A stretch of 64,000 bases of DNA from Chitinimonas viridis (GTDB lineage: Bacteria; Pseudomonadota; Gammaproteobacteria; Burkholderiales; Chitinimonadaceae), in assembly GCF_030409555.1 (NCBI RefSeq), contig NZ_JAUFPU010000018.1, forward strand, positions 376,447 through 440,446. The letters run 5' to 3'. The notes under the pieces were generated by a model that saw nothing but the letters and a program-made list of their open reading frames with translations, was not told the origin of the DNA and made no database searches. The position numbers and the translations under genes are program-made. Positions 43,530 through 52,661 of the stretch are shown piece by piece (within the stretch, counting starts at the first letter, position 1; each line of letters opens with the position of its first letter).

Positions 43530-43913
43530 TCAGCGGCGGTAAAAAAACAACACCGTATAGATGCCGAAAGCGGTCATGAAAAATGAGCCGAACAGGTGGC
43601 TGGCCGCAGTGGATAGCGCCCAGCCGAACTGTCCGCGCAGCATCATGTCGACCACTTCAGCCGAATAGGAAGAGAAGGTGGTCAGGCCACCGAGAAAGCC
43701 GGTGATGACAAACAGGCGCCATTCCGGTGCAAGGCCGGGGTGCTGGGCAAAATAGCTGACGGCGATGCCGACCAGATAGCCCCCCACCAGGTTGGAGGCC
43801 AATGTACCCACGGACAGATTGCTCGACAGGGTGCTGAGCCAGTTGGTCAGCCCCCAGCGCGCCAGCGCACCCAAGGCGGCCCCCAGGGCAACAGCCAGGA
43901 CGGGAAGTAGCAT
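43530..43913 (-). CDS. crcB: Fluoride channel CrcB/Fluc
   Basis: 127 residues with four transmembrane helices. Conserved segments: LGALARWGLTNWL, the Asn motif NLVGGYLVGI and GFLGGLTTFSSYS with the Phe-box and Na+-site residues. It exports fluoride as a dual-topology dimer, and one gene copy is enough. I looked for a fluoride riboswitch upstream and did not find one. Confidence 0.95.
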   Translation of the reverse strand: MLLPVLAVALGAALGALARWGLTNWLSTLSSNLSVGTLASNLVGGYLVGIAVSYFAQHPGLAPEWRLFVITGFLGGLTTFSSYSAEVVDMMLRGQFGWALSTAASHLFGSFFMTAFGIYTVLFFYRR

Positions 43914-44057
43914 GATGACGTACCGCAGCCGGTTATGAAGCTATGCCATTGAAAAACCCAAGCCCACCGAAGACAGGCGCCAACGGAGAAAGATGCAGAA
44001 CCGACCCGGAGAGTGCCCAGTGATTTGGGCTACCCTGGCGCCGGCCCAGTCCTTCAC

Positions 44058-44075
44058 CCATCAATGACTTGAGTC
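44058..44075. repeat. Second copy of the 18-bp intergenic sequence
   Basis: Identical to 20738-20755 and in the same orientation, again in intergenic DNA. Confidence 0.6.
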
Positions 44076-44159
44076 TACAACAGGCCCTGAAGCCCATTCA
44101 AAATGATAGCCAGCGGCGGCGAGGCGCCCTTCACCCACCGCAATGTGGATACCGTCTTA

Positions 44160-44245
44160 GCGCCGATGGATGGATTCAATCAAGGGAGATTCGGCCGGCT
44201 CAGGCTGCGCAGGCGACTAGCGCCAGGGTTCCCCTAGCGCCTGCC
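44160..44245 (-). repeat. Dispersed copy of the 169-bp repeat family
   Basis: On the minus strand this stretch aligns with the tandem unit at 59.7-60.1 kb: shared blocks include ACCCTGGCGCTA, GCGCAGCCTGA and CTTGATTGAATCCA, in the same order and spacing. The copy is diverged and partial. Confidence 0.65.
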
Positions 44246-44311
44246 CAGCCATGACTTGAATTCATGCCCTGCTCGGCAGCGGGGTGGATGCACGCACCCA
44301 CCCACATCAAA

Positions 44312-45586
44312 TCAAGGACGCGGACGCTTGATCACCTGCACGCCCAACTGCTTGAGCTTGCGGTACAGGTGGGTACGCTCCAGCCCCACCTTGTCGGCCA
44401 CCCGGCTCATATTGCCGCCTTCCAGGCCGATATGGTGGTCGAAATAGGCACGCTCGAACTCGTCGCGCGCTTCGCGCAGCGGCTGGTCGAAATTGAACTG
44501 CGGGCCGCTCATGGCCACCGACTGTGCACGCGGCGGCGAGAACTGCGACAGCACCCGGTTGACCGGCGTGGCATCGATGTCCACCTCGGCCGAGGTCAGC
44601 GCCAGGCTCTTGACGATGTTGTGCAGCTGCTCGTGGTTACCCGGCCAGTCATGCTGGCGCAGGGCATTAAGCGCCGACGAGGCAAACCGGCGCGGGCCTG
44701 TCTTGTTCGATTCCACCACGCTGGCCAGGATATGCTCGGCCAGCTCAGGGATATCATCCCTATGCTCGCGCAGCGCCGGCAAAGGCACCACGATCTGCGA
44801 CAGATAGGTGAACAGCGCCGGGTCAAACCGGTCTATCAGCTCCGGCAGGCTGCGGCTGGTTGCGCAGATCAGCCTGACATTGTGCTTATCCAGCTTGGGC
44901 AGCAAGGCCACCAACGCTCCCTGTGCCTTGCGCTCGTAATGGCCGATATCGCGCAGGAACAGCGTGCCATTGGCCGCCCTGGTCACCAGATCCGCCCCCG
45001 ACTCCACCAGGGCATCCTGGCTATCCGGCGCCACAAAGGGCGCGGTGGCCACACTGAGATAACGGGCACAGGCGACAAAGCCGCTGCCGGGCTCTCCCGT
45101 CAGCAGCAAGGGGTAGGAAAGGTTCTGTGCCTGGTCCAGCTGCTTTTTCAGGATCAGGATCAGCGGGCTCTTGCCCAATGCCGCCAGCGAGTTCTCAGCC
45201 ACCTTGGGCTGCACTTCGCCGTGCTTGAGCGCACGCTTCACCGTCGCCAGCAGTTTTTGCAGGCCTATGGGTTTTTCCAGGAAGTCAAAAGCCCCGATAC
45301 GGGTGGCTTCGACTGCGGTATCGATGGTGGCATGGCCAGACATCATCACCACCGGCATGGTCAACTGACCATTGCTGCCCCATTCCTTGAGCAGCGTCAC
45401 CCCATCGGTGTCCGGCATCCAGATATCCAGCAGCACCAGCGCCGGTCGGCCCTGATTGCGCAGTTGCCGAGCCTGGGCTGCATTCTCCGCTACCACGACC
45501 CGGTAGCCTTCGTCCTGCAGGATCTCCGACAGCAACTCCCGGATACCGATCTCGTCATCGACGATCAGAATATCGTTACTACCCAC
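44312..45586 (-). CDS. ntrX: NtrX-type response regulator with degenerate AAA+ domain
   Basis: 424 residues from GTG 45586, which has GGGGAGA upstream and overlaps the ntrY stop by 8 bp. The receiver domain (1-120) has Asp54 in LLDIWMPDTDG. The central domain resembles a sigma-54 activator but is degenerate: Walker A reads GEPGSGFV where GESGTGKE is expected (Phe170 replaces the Lys), Walker B reads GTLFLRDIG for GTLFLDEIG, and the GAFTGA segment is missing. A Fis-type HTH ends the protein (NMSRVADKVGLERTHLYRKL). It pairs with NtrY. It probably binds DNA but does not activate sigma-54 by ATP hydrolysis. Confidence 0.9.
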   Translation of the reverse strand: MGSNDILIVDDEIGIRELLSEILQDEGYRVVVAENAAQARQLRNQGRPALVLLDIWMPDTDGVTLLKEWGSNGQLTMPVVMMSGHATIDTAVEATRIGAFDFLEKPIGLQKLLATVKRALKHGEVQPKVAENSLAALGKSPLILILKKQLDQAQNLSYPLLLTGEPGSGFVACARYLSVATAPFVAPDSQDALVESGADLVTRAANGTLFLRDIGHYERKAQGALVALLPKLDKHNVRLICATSRSLPELIDRFDPALFTYLSQIVVPLPALREHRDDIPELAEHILASVVESNKTGPRRFASSALNALRQHDWPGNHEQLHNIVKSLALTSAEVDIDATPVNRVLSQFSPPRAQSVAMSGPQFNFDQPLREARDEFERAYFDHHIGLEGGNMSRVADKVGLERTHLYRKLKQLGVQVIKRPRP

Positions 45587-47774
45587 TCGTTTTCTCCCCT
45601 TGCTCTGCCGGGCCGGCTTGATTCCGGCCCACCTGCATTTGATCCGCAATCGGTAAGTCTATCCTGACGCAGGCGCCATGCGGCTCCACGTTATAGGCCA
45701 CGATCTGACCGTGATGCTCATCGATGATTTTTTTCACCACAGCGAGTCCCAGCCCGGTTCCCTTGAGCTTGGTTGTCGCATATGGCTCAAATATGCGTTG
45801 TAGAATAGCATCACTGAAGCCAGAACCGTTGTCTTCTACCGACAATCGTACCGTTTTCTCGCGTCTTTCGGTGCGCAGTTTGATGCAGCCGAGCATATCG
45901 CCCGCCACAGCCTCCTGTGCATTCTTCAGAAGATTGTGCACAACCTGGCGCAACTGGGTGATGTCGGCCACCACCCACAATCCCCCTTCACCCACCTGGC
46001 TACGCTCTATTGGCGCCGTTTCATACAGCACCAGCACCTCATCCAGCAGCTTGGCCAGGTTTACTGGCGCCAGTTCGGCCGAAGGCTGCCGGGCATATTC
46101 GCGGAACTCATCCACCATGCGCTTGAGCGCCCCCACCTGCGCCACGATGGTGGTGGTGGAGCGGGTCAGCACATCACGGCTGGCATCATCGAGCTTATCG
46201 GCCAGTTTATGCTCCAATCGCTCGGCAGCAAGCTGTATGGGGGTCAGCGGATTACGTATCTCATGCGCCAGGCGCTTGGCCACCTCGCCCCAGGCGGCAT
46301 CGCGCTGGGCGCGCAGCAAATCGGTGACATCGTCGAACACCACCACCGCCCCACCCTGGTCAACCTCGCCATGGAGGCGAGCGCCATGCACCAGCAACAT
46401 GCGGGTACTGCCATCAAAGCCGACCTCCAGCTGACGGTGCCAATCCTGCTGCGAAGCATTGAAGGCCTGTATCACCCCCTCGGCAAAACTGCCCAGGTGG
46501 GGGTAGTCCTCCAGCCAGTCCGTCAGCTTGAGTACGTCCAGCCGGTCGATATCGGCATGCAGTATCTGGCCCGCGCTGACATTGGCGGCCCGCAGTCGCC
46601 ACTTTTCATCGAAGGTCAGCACCCCAGCCGTCAGGCTGCCCAGCACGGTTTCCAGGTAAGCCTTGGCAGAGGCTGTCTCCTGCTGCTTCTGCTCCACCTG
46701 ATCGCGTGCCTCCGACAACTGCCGGGTCATGCGGTTGAAACTGTGGGTAAGCGTCCCCAGCTCGTCCTGGCTGACCACGGGCTGCACCTGAGAATAATCC
46801 CCCTGCGCGACTGCGCGGGTACCCGCCGCCAGCACCGTCAGCGGCGCCGCCAGCTTCTCCGACAGATACATGCCCAGCACCACGGCACTGAGCAAGGCCA
46901 GCAGCAGGGCCAGGGTCAGGGTCAGGCCGAAGCTCTGCTTCAGCGCAGTGCGGGAGAGTGCCAGCAGCTTGTAGGCATTGCGCATCTCCTCTACCTTCTC
47001 GGCATCACTGGCCAGTTGCTTGGGCACAGGCTGTATCAGCTGCAGGGCGCGGGTTTCGGTACCAAAGCTGCTCTGGCTGGCATAGTTGGGATTGACCGGT
47101 ACGATGACCCGCAGGCTGAGGCCGTAGTCAGGCGTAGTCTCCAGCGCCCGGTAAGGCAGCTGCGCCTGCACCTGCTTGAGCATATTGCGGTCAGGCACCA
47201 GCGGCACCGGGTTGGCATACTCATCACCCACATGGGCGATCACCTTGCCGCGGCCATCAAACAGGCTGGCTTCCTGCACATTGGTGGTTTCGCGCAGGCG
47301 CGTCAGCGTCCCCAATGCCTCGGCGTCGTACTCATCGGACAACTGCCCCGCCATCACCTCGGCCTTCTTCATCAGGTCGTCCAGCGAGTAATTGAGCACC
47401 TGGTTGCCCAGGTTGAGGCCGCTATCCAGGGCGGTATCCACATTGACGTCGAACCAGGTCTCGATGGACTTGGTGAGGAACTGCACCGACAGCATATAGA
47501 CCAGGGCGCCAGGCAGGACCGCCACCATGGCAAACATCAGGGTCAATCGCCAGGCCAGGCGGGAGCCGAACTGGCGCGCCCTCACCTGCTTGCGCAACCG
47601 CATCAGGCGGGTGCCCACCAATGCCACCAGACCCACCACCATCAGGATGTTCAGCGCCAGCAGCGGCTCATAGTAGCGGCCGAACACGGTGGAGTTGCCG
47701 ATGGACGTGGCCAGCATGAACAGCAGGATCACTGCCAAGGAACCCAGCAGAATGAGGGTATTACGCATGGGCAT
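45579..47774 (-). CDS. ntrY: NtrY-type membrane sensor histidine kinase
   Basis: 731 residues from ATG 47774 (MPMRNTLILLG), with GAGG upstream; the longer frame overlaps the DUF4390 gene. Several N-terminal transmembrane helices with a periplasmic region, a HAMP linker, a PAS domain, the His box RLAHEIRNPLTPIQLAAERL and the ATPase N, G1 and G2 boxes (NLLKNAQEAV, VEDNGSGFSD, GTGLGLAVVKK). NtrYX is linked to nitrogen and redox control. It is in one operon with rsmB, DUF4390 and ntrX. Confidence 0.95.
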   Translation of the reverse strand: MPMRNTLILLGSLAVILLFMLATSIGNSTVFGRYYEPLLALNILMVVGLVALVGTRLMRLRKQVRARQFGSRLAWRLTLMFAMVAVLPGALVYMLSVQFLTKSIETWFDVNVDTALDSGLNLGNQVLNYSLDDLMKKAEVMAGQLSDEYDAEALGTLTRLRETTNVQEASLFDGRGKVIAHVGDEYANPVPLVPDRNMLKQVQAQLPYRALETTPDYGLSLRVIVPVNPNYASQSSFGTETRALQLIQPVPKQLASDAEKVEEMRNAYKLLALSRTALKQSFGLTLTLALLLALLSAVVLGMYLSEKLAAPLTVLAAGTRAVAQGDYSQVQPVVSQDELGTLTHSFNRMTRQLSEARDQVEQKQQETASAKAYLETVLGSLTAGVLTFDEKWRLRAANVSAGQILHADIDRLDVLKLTDWLEDYPHLGSFAEGVIQAFNASQQDWHRQLEVGFDGSTRMLLVHGARLHGEVDQGGAVVVFDDVTDLLRAQRDAAWGEVAKRLAHEIRNPLTPIQLAAERLEHKLADKLDDASRDVLTRSTTTIVAQVGALKRMVDEFREYARQPSAELAPVNLAKLLDEVLVLYETAPIERSQVGEGGLWVVADITQLRQVVHNLLKNAQEAVAGDMLGCIKLRTERREKTVRLSVEDNGSGFSDAILQRIFEPYATTKLKGTGLGLAVVKKIIDEHHGQIVAYNVEPHGACVRIDLPIADQMQVGRNQAGPAEQGEKTSG

Positions 47775-47776
47775 GG

Positions 47777-48379
47777 CTATTGGGCCTCTTCGAACTCGAC
47801 TGTAGTCTGCTCGGAGTTCAGCTTCCACTCGGCATCGCCCAGCAAACCCAGTTGCAGGGGCTTGGGCAGCTTGTCGGTATCCAGCCGCATTGTCAGGTGG
47901 CCGGCAAAGCGGCTGTCGAGCTTCTTGGTCACCGACCCGCGCTCAGCCACCATCCAGTCGCGCACCACGCCCAGGCTGCGCAAGGCGCCATCCAGGGTAT
48001 CGTAGCTGCGGTAGAGCGTGCCCACACCCACCCGGTAGCTGCGGGTGAGGCCATGGTAGGACAGGCGGTATTCAATGCGCGCGGTAGGGTCAAACCAATC
48101 GGCCACCCGCCGCCAGGCCCAGTACCAGCGGGGCTTGGTGAGCGTGAACTCGACCGCAAAGGTTAGCGGCACCCCGGATAGCAAGGCATTTTCATGCATG
48201 GCATCGAGGCTGACCAGGAAGCGGGCATCAATGCTGAGCCGCCCCTCCTGCTCCACCCCATGATAGGACTCCAGCGCTATGCCACCGGCCCATAGCGGCA
48301 GGCAGCACAACAGGGCACAAAGCTGCAGCAGCAGGCGCTGTATGTTAGTCCTTGGCAAGCAGGGTGTAGAAAAAGCCAT
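47777..48379 (-). CDS. DUF4390 protein
   Basis: 200 residues with a hydrophobic signal-like N-terminus (LLLQLCALLCCLPLWAGG), so exported or anchored. The body is beta-rich. It overlaps the rsmB end by 35 bp and ends three bases before ntrY. DUF4390 is regularly found between rsmB and ntrY in betaproteobacteria; its function is unknown. Confidence 0.9.
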   Translation of the reverse strand: MAFSTPCLPRTNIQRLLLQLCALLCCLPLWAGGIALESYHGVEQEGRLSIDARFLVSLDAMHENALLSGVPLTFAVEFTLTKPRWYWAWRRVADWFDPTARIEYRLSYHGLTRSYRVGVGTLYRSYDTLDGALRSLGVVRDWMVAERGSVTKKLDSRFAGHLTMRLDTDKLPKPLQLGLLGDAEWKLNSEQTTVEFEEAQ

Positions 48380-49616
48380 CGTGGCGTTCGTTAGGCAGCA
48401 GTTGCCCGCTTTCCGGCATGCCTGGTAGCAGGGACAGCCGCCGTGCGTCGGGGTGGCGCGTCAGGAAATCAGCGACATGTTGTTCGTTTTCCTGCGGAAA
48501 CACCGAGCAGGTTACATAAAGCAGTTTACCACCCGGTTTGAGACATCCCCATAAAGCTTCCAGCATGGCGGCCTGCTGCGTGGCGAATTGCGCAAAATCG
48601 TCGGGCCGACGCAGCCATTTGATGTCGGCATGGCGCCTTGCCACCCCCGAGGCCGAACACGGCACATCGGCCAGGATGCGGTCAAACTGCTGGCCGTCCC
48701 ACCACCCGGCAGGCTGGGCCGCATCGCCCACCACCAGCCTGGCCTTGAGGCCCAGCCGGTCGAGGTTGGACTGCACCCGCTTGAGCCTGGCCTCATCAAC
48801 ATCCAGCCCCGTCAGGTCCAGCGCAGCCAGCTCCAGCAGATGGCCAGTCTTGCCCCCGGGGGCACAACAGGCATCCAGCACCCGCATGCCATCGGCCACA
48901 TCCAGCAGGGGAGCGGCCCACTGCGCACCGATATCCTGCACCGAGCATACGCCCTCGAAGAAACCGGGCAGCTTGTCGACCGGCACCGGCTCCTGCAGGC
49001 GTATGCCTGCCTCGCCATCCCCCTCTGCAGCCATGCCCGCAGCCCTCAGGCTGGCCAGATAGGTATCGCGCTGCTGCTGCCGGCGATTGACCCGCAAGCT
49101 CATCGGCGGATGCAGGTTGTTGGCTGTCAGCACCGCCTGCCAATCCTGCGGATAGGCTGTGCGCATGGCCGCCACCCACCATGCCGGATGGTTCCAGCGG
49201 GCCTTGTCATCCTGGCCGGCAGCGGCCAGCAAGGCGTCCTTCTGCCGAAGGAAGTTGCGCAGCACAGCATTGACCATGCCCTTGGCGTAGCCCCCGTTGA
49301 GCTGGGTAGCCACCTTGACGGCATGATCCACCACCGCGTGGGGGGCGCTACGGCCCCAAGCCAGTTGGCTGATGCCGGTTGCCAGCAAGGCACGGACGGC
49401 AGGGTCGGTATCCGGCCGCTTGAGCAAGCGCCCCAGTACAAAATCCACCTCGCCGTAATGGCGCAGGGTGGTGTAGGCGATATCCTGGATGGCCGCACGC
49501 TGGCGCGGCTCCAGCTCGGGGCTGCGCTGGCGCTGGCGGGCCAGCACATCGGTCAGGTTGCGGCCGGCCAGGACGGCGGCAACCGCCTCGCTGGCCAGGC
49601 GTTGAGTCAGGAACAT
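48345..49616 (-). CDS. rsmB: 16S rRNA m5C967 methyltransferase
   Basis: 423 residues. An N-terminal NusB-like RNA-binding domain (about 5-135) and a C-terminal SAM methyltransferase domain with the SAM loop DACCAPGGKTGHLLELA, PCSASGVARRHADIKWLRRP and the catalytic VTCSVFPQEN. It methylates C967 of 16S rRNA. First gene of the rsmB-DUF4390-ntrY-ntrX operon. Confidence 0.96.
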   Translation of the reverse strand: MFLTQRLASEAVAAVLAGRNLTDVLARQRQRSPELEPRQRAAIQDIAYTTLRHYGEVDFVLGRLLKRPDTDPAVRALLATGISQLAWGRSAPHAVVDHAVKVATQLNGGYAKGMVNAVLRNFLRQKDALLAAAGQDDKARWNHPAWWVAAMRTAYPQDWQAVLTANNLHPPMSLRVNRRQQQRDTYLASLRAAGMAAEGDGEAGIRLQEPVPVDKLPGFFEGVCSVQDIGAQWAAPLLDVADGMRVLDACCAPGGKTGHLLELAALDLTGLDVDEARLKRVQSNLDRLGLKARLVVGDAAQPAGWWDGQQFDRILADVPCSASGVARRHADIKWLRRPDDFAQFATQQAAMLEALWGCLKPGGKLLYVTCSVFPQENEQHVADFLTRHPDARRLSLLPGMPESGQLLPNERHDGFFYTLLAKD

Positions 49617-49675
49617 GGCAAAGCTTCTATGAGTAAGGTGATGCGGTAACGATCAAACGGCGCCGAGCACGGGCA

Positions 49676-50599
49676 TCAGCCCAGCACATCGCCGACGGCC
49701 AGCTTGCCCGCCGCCAGGAAATCCCGCACTGGCAGACGCTTGCCGCCAGGACGCTGCAATTCAGTCAGGCACAACACGCCCTGGCCTGTGGCGACCCGCA
49801 CACCGTCGGCGCCTATCTGCAGCACCGTGCCGGGTACACCGCCACCCGCTTCTGCCTGGGCCGCCCAGCATTTGATCAGTTCCTCGCCGTGGCGGGCGGT
49901 GGTGCCGGGGAAGGGATCGAAGGCCCGCACGCGGCGGGCCAGCAGTTCGGCCGGCAGCTGCCAATCCAGCGCGGCCTCCTCCTTGCGTATCTTCTCGGCA
50001 TAGGTCACGCCTTCTACCGGTTGCGGTACCACCGCCGCCTGCAGTGCGGGCAGGTCGACCAGGGCCGCGACGATGGCCTCAGCACCGCAAAGCGCCAGTT
50101 TGTCATGCAGGCTACGGGTGGTATCGGTGGCTGCGATCGCAACCGGGTGGCAACTGAGCATGCCACCGGTGTCAAGACCGGCATCCATCTGCATGATGGT
50201 GATGCCGGTAAGCGGATCACCCGCTTCGATGGCTCGCTGTATGGGCGCTGCGCCGCGCCAGCGTGGCAGCAGCGAACCATGGATGTTGAGGCAACCCAGC
50301 CTGGGCATATCCAGCACCACCTGCGGCAGGATGATGCCGTAGGCCGCGACCACCATGACATCGGCCGCCATCGCCGCCACCGGCGCCTGCTGCTCGGCAG
50401 TACGCAGCTTCTCGGGTTGGTAGACCGGCAAGCCATGGCGCTCGGCCAGTTGCTTGACCGGCGAAGCCAGCAATTTCATACCTCTTCCAGCCGGCCTGTC
50501 AGGCTGGGTCAATACCAGCACGATCTCGTGGCCCGCATCGATCAGGGCCTGCATGGCGGTAGCGGCAAATTCAGGTGTGCCGGCAAAAATCAGCTTCAT
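49676..50599 (-). CDS. fmt: Methionyl-tRNA formyltransferase
   Basis: 307 residues from ATG 50599 ([16 protein letters not shown]); longer upstream frames do not fit the family. The formyl-THF site includes [20 protein letters not shown], with the catalytic Asn/His region, and the later loop [11 protein letters not shown]. It formylates initiator Met-tRNA. It follows def after 193 bp, a longer gap than usual. Confidence 0.96.
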   Translation of the reverse strand: MKLIFAGTPEFAATAMQALIDAGHEIVLVLTQPDRPAGRGMKLLASPVKQLAERHGLPVYQPEKLRTAEQQAPVAAMAADVMVVAAYGIILPQVVLDMPRLGCLNIHGSLLPRWRGAAPIQRAIEAGDPLTGITIMQMDAGLDTGGMLSCHPVAIAATDTTRSLHDKLALCGAEAIVAALVDLPALQAAVVPQPVEGVTYAEKIRKEEAALDWQLPAELLARRVRAFDPFPGTTARHGEELIKCWAAQAEAGGGVPGTVLQIGADGVRVATGQGVLCLTELQRPGGKRLPVRDFLAAGKLAVGDVLG

Positions 50600-50792
50600 C
50601 GGTTCTACTCTATCTGCAGGCGCAGATGACAAGGTGCCAGGGCAATGTGGCGCGCAACGCACGGCGCCCTGGCCAGGAGAGAAAATGCCCATATCGGCCA
50701 GCGCGGCACCAGGCCAAGCCACCGCAGGCCAGCACAAATACCACACCGCCAAAACCGGCAAGGGCGCCTAATACCGCGCTTGCCAGATCGCT

Positions 50793-51296
50793 TTAGAGTG
50801 TCTTGCGCTGGTTCTTTTTCAGGCGCGACAAAATGCGGGTTTGCTTCAGACGGGAGAGTTTTTCCACAAAAACCCTACCCTCCAGATGATCCATTTCATG
50901 CTGTATGCAGATAGCCAACAGGCCCTCTGCTTCCAGCTTGAAGGGCTTGCCATCGCGGTCCAGCGCCTCGACCACCACATGCTCGGCCCGCTCCACCTCT
51001 TCATAGATACCGGGCACCGACAGGCAGCCTTCTTCAAAAACCGTGTAGCCATCGGCACTGACTATGCGCGGGTTGATCAAAGCCAGCAAACCGCTTTTAT
51101 CCTCGCTCACATCAATGACCACCACCCGTTTATGCACGTCCACCTGGGTGGCCGCTAGGCCGATGCCAGGGGCTTCATACATGGTCTCGGCCATGTCATC
51201 GATTAATCGACGAATATCGTCATCGACTTTTTCAACCGGCGTTGCAACCTTATGCAAACGCGCGTCCGGATAATGCAGGATATTCAGGATCGCCAT
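50793..51296 (-). CDS. def: Peptide deformylase
   Basis: 167 residues. Removes the formyl group from nascent proteins. All three motifs are present: [19 protein letters not shown] (metal Cys) and QHEMDHLEG (metal His pair and Glu). Divergent from the LysM gene, with a promoter region of about 130 bp between them. Confidence 0.97.
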   Translation of the reverse strand: MAILNILHYPDARLHKVATPVEKVDDDIRRLIDDMAETMYEAPGIGLAATQVDVHKRVVVIDVSEDKSGLLALINPRIVSADGYTVFEEGCLSVPGIYEEVERAEHVVVEALDRDGKPFKLEAEGLLAICIQHEMDHLEGRVFVEKLSRLKQTRILSRLKKNQRKTL

Positions 51297-51339
51297 ATTT
51301 TCTTGCTAGCCTATCTATTTGGATGCAGAATTTGAGCAA

Positions 51340-51384
51340 TTGGTTTTAAATGACCTTAGCATATACTTAGTGGCATTATGCCAC
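51340..51384 (+). promoter_or_regulatory. Sigma-70 promoter with a hairpin at the transcript start, upstream of the LysM gene
   Basis: TTGGTT (51340-51345) and TATACT (51362-51367) are 16 bp apart. GTGGCA-tta-TGCCAC (51370-51384) begins two bases after the -10 element and would sit at the 5' end of the mRNA. The layout is like that of the promoter near 1.9 kb. Confidence 0.65.
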
Positions 51385-51428
51385 GTTGCCATCAGCGTCC
51401 AGGCCCCGACCAAACAAGGAAGCCAGTC

Positions 51429-52502
51429 ATGCGCCCGTCCAGTATCCGCGCCAAACTCATTTCCCGTATCGCTCCAGCCGTCATTATAACGCTGGCAGCG
51501 ATCTTGCCGGCTGCGGCCGATGAGCTGACCCTGCAGGAAAATGCCCCAGACCGCTATGTCGTGGTCAAGGGCGATACCCTCTGGGACATCTCCGGGAAGT
51601 TTCTCAAACACCCTTGGAAGTGGCCAGAAATCTGGAACATGAACAAGGACGAAATCAAGGATCCGCACTGGATTTACCCCGGTGACGTGATCGTGCTCGA
51701 CATGAGCAGCGGCAACCCGCGCCTGCGCCTGCTGGGCAACGACGCCAACGATGCCCGTCGCAGCCGCGACAAGCTGAACCCCAAGGTGCGGGTCACCCAG
51801 TTCGACAATATGTCGTCGCCCCCCATCCCCACTAGCGCCATTGTGCCCTTCCTGACCCAGCCGCTGGTGGTCGAGGAAAGCGAGTTCCTGCAGGCGCCCC
51901 GCATTGCGCAGAACGCCGATGACCGGGTTACCCTGACCACGGGCGACACGGCCTATGCCGTCGGCGTTACCGGCAACCCTGGCGACCAGTGGCAGGTATT
52001 CAACGGCGGCAAGCTGTTGCGCGACCCCGACACCAAGGAAGTGCTGGGCTACGAAGTGCTGTATGTGGGCGATGCCGTGACGCGTCAGGTGGCTGACGTC
52101 AGCACCATCAGCGTCACCAAGGTCGCCAGGGAACTGGCGCTTGGCGATCGCCTGATCCCCAAGCCCCGCATGGCCTATCCCAATTACGTGCCGCATATCC
52201 CCACCCGCGATGTGGAGGGCAAGATCATCTCCACCGTCGGTGGCGTGAATGATGCCGGCCCGTACACCACGGTGGTGATCAACCGTGGCGAACGTGACGG
52301 CCTGGAGCTGGGCCACGTACTCAACGCCTACAAGGCACCACGCCCGATCAAGGCCGCCAGCAAGGCCGAGAAGGGCATGATGACCCCGGCGGAACGCAAT
52401 GGTTATGTCTTTATCTATCGCGTCTTCCCCAAGGTGTCGTACGGCCTGGCCCTGAACGGCACCCGTCCGCTCAACCTGCTGGACGTGGTGCGCAAGCCCT
52501 GA
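51429..52502 (+). CDS. LysM peptidoglycan-binding protein
   Basis: 357 residues from ATG 51429 with AAGGAAG upstream. A signal peptide (to about residue 30) is followed by one LysM domain (about 38-92, YVVVKGDTLWDISGKFL, WIYPGDVIVLD) and a large periplasmic beta-rich part. This kind of protein regularly precedes dprA in betaproteobacteria. Role: probably a cell-wall-bound periplasmic factor, not defined. Confidence 0.93.
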   Translation: MRPSSIRAKLISRIAPAVIITLAAILPAAADELTLQENAPDRYVVVKGDTLWDISGKFLKHPWKWPEIWNMNKDEIKDPHWIYPGDVIVLDMSSGNPRLRLLGNDANDARRSRDKLNPKVRVTQFDNMSSPPIPTSAIVPFLTQPLVVEESEFLQAPRIAQNADDRVTLTTGDTAYAVGVTGNPGDQWQVFNGGKLLRDPDTKEVLGYEVLYVGDAVTRQVADVSTISVTKVARELALGDRLIPKPRMAYPNYVPHIPTRDVEGKIISTVGGVNDAGPYTTVVINRGERDGLELGHVLNAYKAPRPIKAASKAEKGMMTPAERNGYVFIYRVFPKVSYGLALNGTRPLNLLDVVRKP

Positions 52503-52661
52503 TCCCGTAGTTTTGCGGCAAAGCCGGACAACATGGCGCGACCTAACCGGTCGCGCTGTTGTTTGTGCCCAAGCAGATCGCTGGCGCCAGGCAGGCGCCA
52601 GGCTGCCATACCAATGCAGTACGACGGCACGAGACAGTGCCGCGGCGCCGGGGAGGCGACC

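Larger units (their letters stand above)
43914..44311. other. Intergenic region of about 400 bp with two repeat sequences
   Basis: It holds the second copy of the 18-bp sequence (44058-44075) and a reversed, diverged copy (about 44160-44245) of the repeat found in tandem at 59.7-60.1 kb. No gene is seen. Confidence 0.6.

Noticed and set aside
43914-44060. Fluoride riboswitch expected before crcB
   Set aside because: Searched the minus-strand leader by eye; the conserved fluoride-motif core is not present.
45936-48005. 689-codon plus-strand frame opposite ntrY
   Set aside because: His/Gln-rich shadow; ntrY is unambiguous on the other strand.
50600-50792. Hydrophobic frame continuing in phase after the def stop codon
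   Set aside because: No start codon with a ribosome binding site; probably a chance frame in the def-fmt gap.
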